Source: Methanosaeta sp. PtaU1.Bin060
Lineage (GTDB): Archaea; Halobacteriota; Methanosarcinia; Methanotrichales; Methanotrichaceae
Direction of reading: 5' to 3'
Length of the DNA stretch: 64,000 bases
Assembly: GCA_002067365.1 (NCBI GenBank)
Contig: MVRK01000075.1
Span: 1 to 64,000 of the forward strand
Positions within the stretch are counted from its first letter, which is position 1. Each line of letters opens with the position of its first letter. This document shows, in pieces, positions 62,141 through 64,000 of the stretch. The notes beneath the pieces were generated by a model, which made no database searches, was not told where the DNA came from, and saw only the letters and a list, made by a program, of their open reading frames with translations. The translations under genes were made by a program, and so were the position numbers.

Positions 62141-62372
62141 CACACCCGGCAAAGGGATGAACAGATGATGATAATCAGCGATATTATTGGATCGATGAGC
62201 TTATAATTCCATCGATTGACATGGTTCATGCTAACACGCATGAGAAATCCAAGAAAATCGCCAAAAACACAGCCTGCTCAGAGAAAATCATCACAGAAAA
62301 AGATCGCAGCCCCAGGGGTGGCAGCGATGAGCGGCACGGGATCAGGGATTTCTCAGATCCTGATTTAGCATC

Positions 62373-63491
62373 TCAGTAGCGTGCTCTGCGGGAGAGGAAG
62401 TCGATGCCGTGCCTTGAGGTCACTCTCTTGCCCGAATCCTTTCCCAGGATCTGGGGCGATGAGACACCTGTCACCACAAGCATCGTACGAAGGGTGTGCT
62501 CAAGGTTGGGGTCTACCTGCGCACCCCAGATGATGCGGGCCTCGGGGTTGATCTTCTGATAGACCTCGTCCACGACTGTCTCTGCGTCTGTGATGGTCAT
62601 GTCAGGTCCTCCGACAACATTCACGAGGGCCGAGGTGGCTCCAGATACATCCACCTCCAGCAGTGGGCTGCGAAGGGCCTTCACCACAGAGTCCCTGGCC
62701 TTCTCCTCGCCTTCCGCCTCCCCCATGCCGATCATCGCCACTCCCCCGTTGGTCATGACTGTCTTCACGTCCGCAAAGTCGAGGTTGATCAATCCCGGAC
62801 GCGTTATCAGCTCTGCGATGCCTTTTACGGAGCGCATCAGGACCTCATCCGCAACCTTGAAGGCTGCCTGAAGCGGGAGGTTGGGCACAACATCCAGAAG
62901 CCTGTCGTTGGGCACGACTATCACAGTATCCGAGACCTCTCTGAGCCTTTTCAGGCCTGCTTCAGCGTTCTGCATCCTTATCGCCCCCTCGGCGCTGAAG
63001 GGAATTGTGACTATGGAGATCGTCAGGGCTCCGGCCTCCTTTGCAGCCTCGGCCACCACAGGCGACGCACCGGTTCCCGTGCCGCCTCCCAGGCCGCAGG
63101 TGACGAAGATCATGTCGGCGCCCTCCACTGCTGCCTTGATCTCGTCTATGTCCTCCTGAGCGGCCTCCTCCCCTATCGCGGGCAGGCTGCCAGCTCCAAG
63201 GCCCCTGGTAGTCCGCCTTCCGATCAGGAAACGTCTGTCGGCATTGATGTGCAGGAGATGTTGGGCATCTGTGTTCAAGGCATAGAGCTCTGCGCCCTGA
63301 ATGCCGCACTCGGCCAGGCGGTCGATGGTGTTTGAGCCGCCACCGCCGCATCCTATGACCCGAATTACAGTGGTCAGCTCCTCCAGGACGTCCACCAGCT
63401 CTTCGTCGCTCTTGATCATGCTGGAGGGCTTGATCCTGTTTTCAGCCTCGGACCGACCCATGGCCTCGTCGATTATATACTTCATCTCCAT
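62373..63491 (-). CDS. ftsZ: Cell division GTPase FtsZ
   Basis: A 372-residue tubulin-family GTPase that builds the division ring. The nucleotide site is visible in [17 protein letters not shown] (residues 43-59), the tubulin signature [21 protein letters not shown] near 132-150, and the T7 loop [19 protein letters not shown]-terminal tail, [11 protein letters not shown], resembles the short FtsZ tail that contacts partner proteins. It has a 35-residue N-terminal extension before the core, as in archaeal FtsZ1. ATG 63491 and 63485 are both possible starts. Confidence 0.95.
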   Translation of the reverse strand: MEMKYIIDEAMGRSEAENRIKPSSMIKSDEELVDVLEELTTVIRVIGCGGGGSNTIDRLAECGIQGAELYALNTDAQHLLHINADRRFLIGRRTTRGLGAGSLPAIGEEAAQEDIDEIKAAVEGADMIFVTCGLGGGTGTGASPVVAEAAKEAGALTISIVTIPFSAEGAIRMQNAEAGLKRLREVSDTVIVVPNDRLLDVVPNLPLQAAFKVADEVLMRSVKGIAELITRPGLINLDFADVKTVMTNGGVAMIGMGEAEGEEKARDSVVKALRSPLLEVDVSGATSALVNVVGGPDMTITDAETVVDEVYQKINPEARIIWGAQVDPNLEHTLRTMLVVTGVSSPQILGKDSGKRVTSRHGIDFLSRRARY

Positions 63492-63802
63492 CCCCTACCA
63501 CTTTTTTTCTGCCTGATTCTAGTAATCTATTAGTATATAGATTTTTGCATAGTGAGCAGCAAGAACTTAATAAAATATAATTAGTTTTAACAGATGCAAA
63601 ATAATCTGCTATTAGGACGAATGAAGCGTTTAATTATCAGAAGATATAAAAATCCGTGTTATTATTAATTTTATGACATTCTAAATTTGGCATGATTCAG
63701 CCACCTTCTATCATCTTTGACTACAGAGACTAAAAGATATGATGTGTGAGTCAGAAGGGCAGGCTGATTGCGAAAATCGCCAAGACCCGATATCAGGATG
63801 CT
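63492..63802. other. AT-rich intergenic stretch upstream of ftsZ
   Basis: About 310 bases, markedly AT-rich from 63510 to 63700, with no coding frame of interest. It must hold the ftsZ promoter. Confidence 0.5.
63532..63543 (-). promoter_or_regulatory. Probable TATA box of ftsZ
   Basis: On the minus strand this reads AATCTATATACT, about 41 bases before ATG 63491. That would leave a leader of roughly 15-20 bases, in which GGGG-GGAG could act as ribosome binding site. Confidence 0.45.
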
Positions 63803-64000
63803 CTAGGTGGCCTTTAAGGATTTGAGCTTCTCTATCTGCCTCATGATCATCTCGGATTCCTTGGCCTTTTCCCCTTCCAGATAATCTATGATCTCCGGCA
63901 GGCTTCGGTTAAGTTTGTAAATGCGGTATGGACGACCTTTGCCCGGGTTTTTCTCGTCCCTCTCCGAGATCCAGTCCAGTTTTCTGATCTCCCTCATGGC
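63803..64000 (-). CDS. Winged-helix transcriptional regulator, partial (N-terminus off window)
   Basis: The last 65 codons of a gene that enters from the right edge. The fragment reads as the C-terminal part of a winged helix: recognition-helix end MREIRKLDWISERDEKNPG, the wing KGRPYRIYKL, then a coiled helix (LPEIIDYLEGEKAKESEMIM). A Met codon occurs at 63997, but the motif order implies that the first helices lie beyond the window. It is on the same strand as ftsZ, about 310 bases upstream. Confidence 0.65.
   Translation of the reverse strand, partial: AMREIRKLDWISERDEKNPGKGRPYRIYKLNRSLPEIIDYLEGEKAKESEMIMRQIEKLKSLKAT

Noticed and set aside
1-64000. CRISPR array, rRNA operon or insertion sequence
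   Set aside because: No regularly spaced repeats of 24-37 bases, no rRNA signatures and no transposase motifs were seen anywhere in the window.

Overview
This window comes from a euryarchaeon, most likely an acetate-using methanogen of the Methanothrix/Methanosaeta (Methanotrichales) type. The archaeal assignment is firm. It rests on a PAN proteasomal ATPase, MBF1, archaeal-type Trm5, AMP phosphorylase, an archaeal threonyl-tRNA synthetase, tRNAs without encoded CCA, a tRNA-Tyr intron at position 37/38, and TATA-type promoters. CofH (coenzyme F420 biosynthesis) and many secreted DUF11-type and beta-helix proteins point to a methanogen. The genus is an inference, because no mcr or acs genes are present.

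Layout. 0-11 kb: housekeeping. This holds a truncated Mg2+ P-type ATPase, a parvulin gene remnant, trm5, pan, an mbf1-sua5-nucleotidyltransferase operon, AMP phosphorylase, a histone-deacetylase-fold protein, a DUF89 phosphatase and a PAC2-family protein. 10.6-18 kb: two paralogous secreted proteins, small membrane proteins, a secreted protein with Cys-rich repeats, a frame-broken gene, and pspA-pspAA. 18-24 kb: a large hybrid histidine kinase, cofH, an rRNA/tRNA m5C methyltransferase with its separate PUA-type partner, then tRNA-Tyr (with intron) and tRNA-Asp. 24-36 kb: phosphoesterase and ogt, a phosphate cluster (pstB, phoU, AbrB-phoU), a second HDAC-fold protein, thrS, a 36-residue membrane protein, a NosD-like beta-helix protein, a YgiQ-type radical SAM protein and an orphan response regulator.

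36.7-46.6 kb is a defence island. It is a type I restriction-modification operon (hsdM, hsdS, hsdR) with a DUF1016 PD-(D/E)xK nuclease gene and a GmrSD-like DUF262/DUF1524 gene between the core genes, and two small genes of unknown function at its head. A gene remnant lies at its far edge. 47-52 kb: a secreted protein, a KamA-like radical SAM protein and a convergent aminotransferase.

51.7-59 kb encodes the cell surface. One tight operon carries three short secreted proteins with a W-x-L motif, one protein resembling the WxL-interacting (DUF916/DUF3324-like) proteins of Gram-positive bacteria, and a 1,069-residue DUF11-repeat protein. 59.3-62.1 kb is the most unusual locus: a winged-helix regulator, a DNA-ligase-like protein that has lost every nucleotidyltransferase catalytic residue, and a radical SAM protein of the SPL-like group, apparently co-transcribed. 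ftsZ and a partial winged-helix gene end the window.

Two further patterns stand out. Several secreted proteins have good signal peptides only if translation starts at ACG or CTG behind a strong Shine-Dalgarno sequence. Short genes and remnants that simple ORF calling would miss are also present. All functional calls rest on reading motifs by eye; no database search was run.
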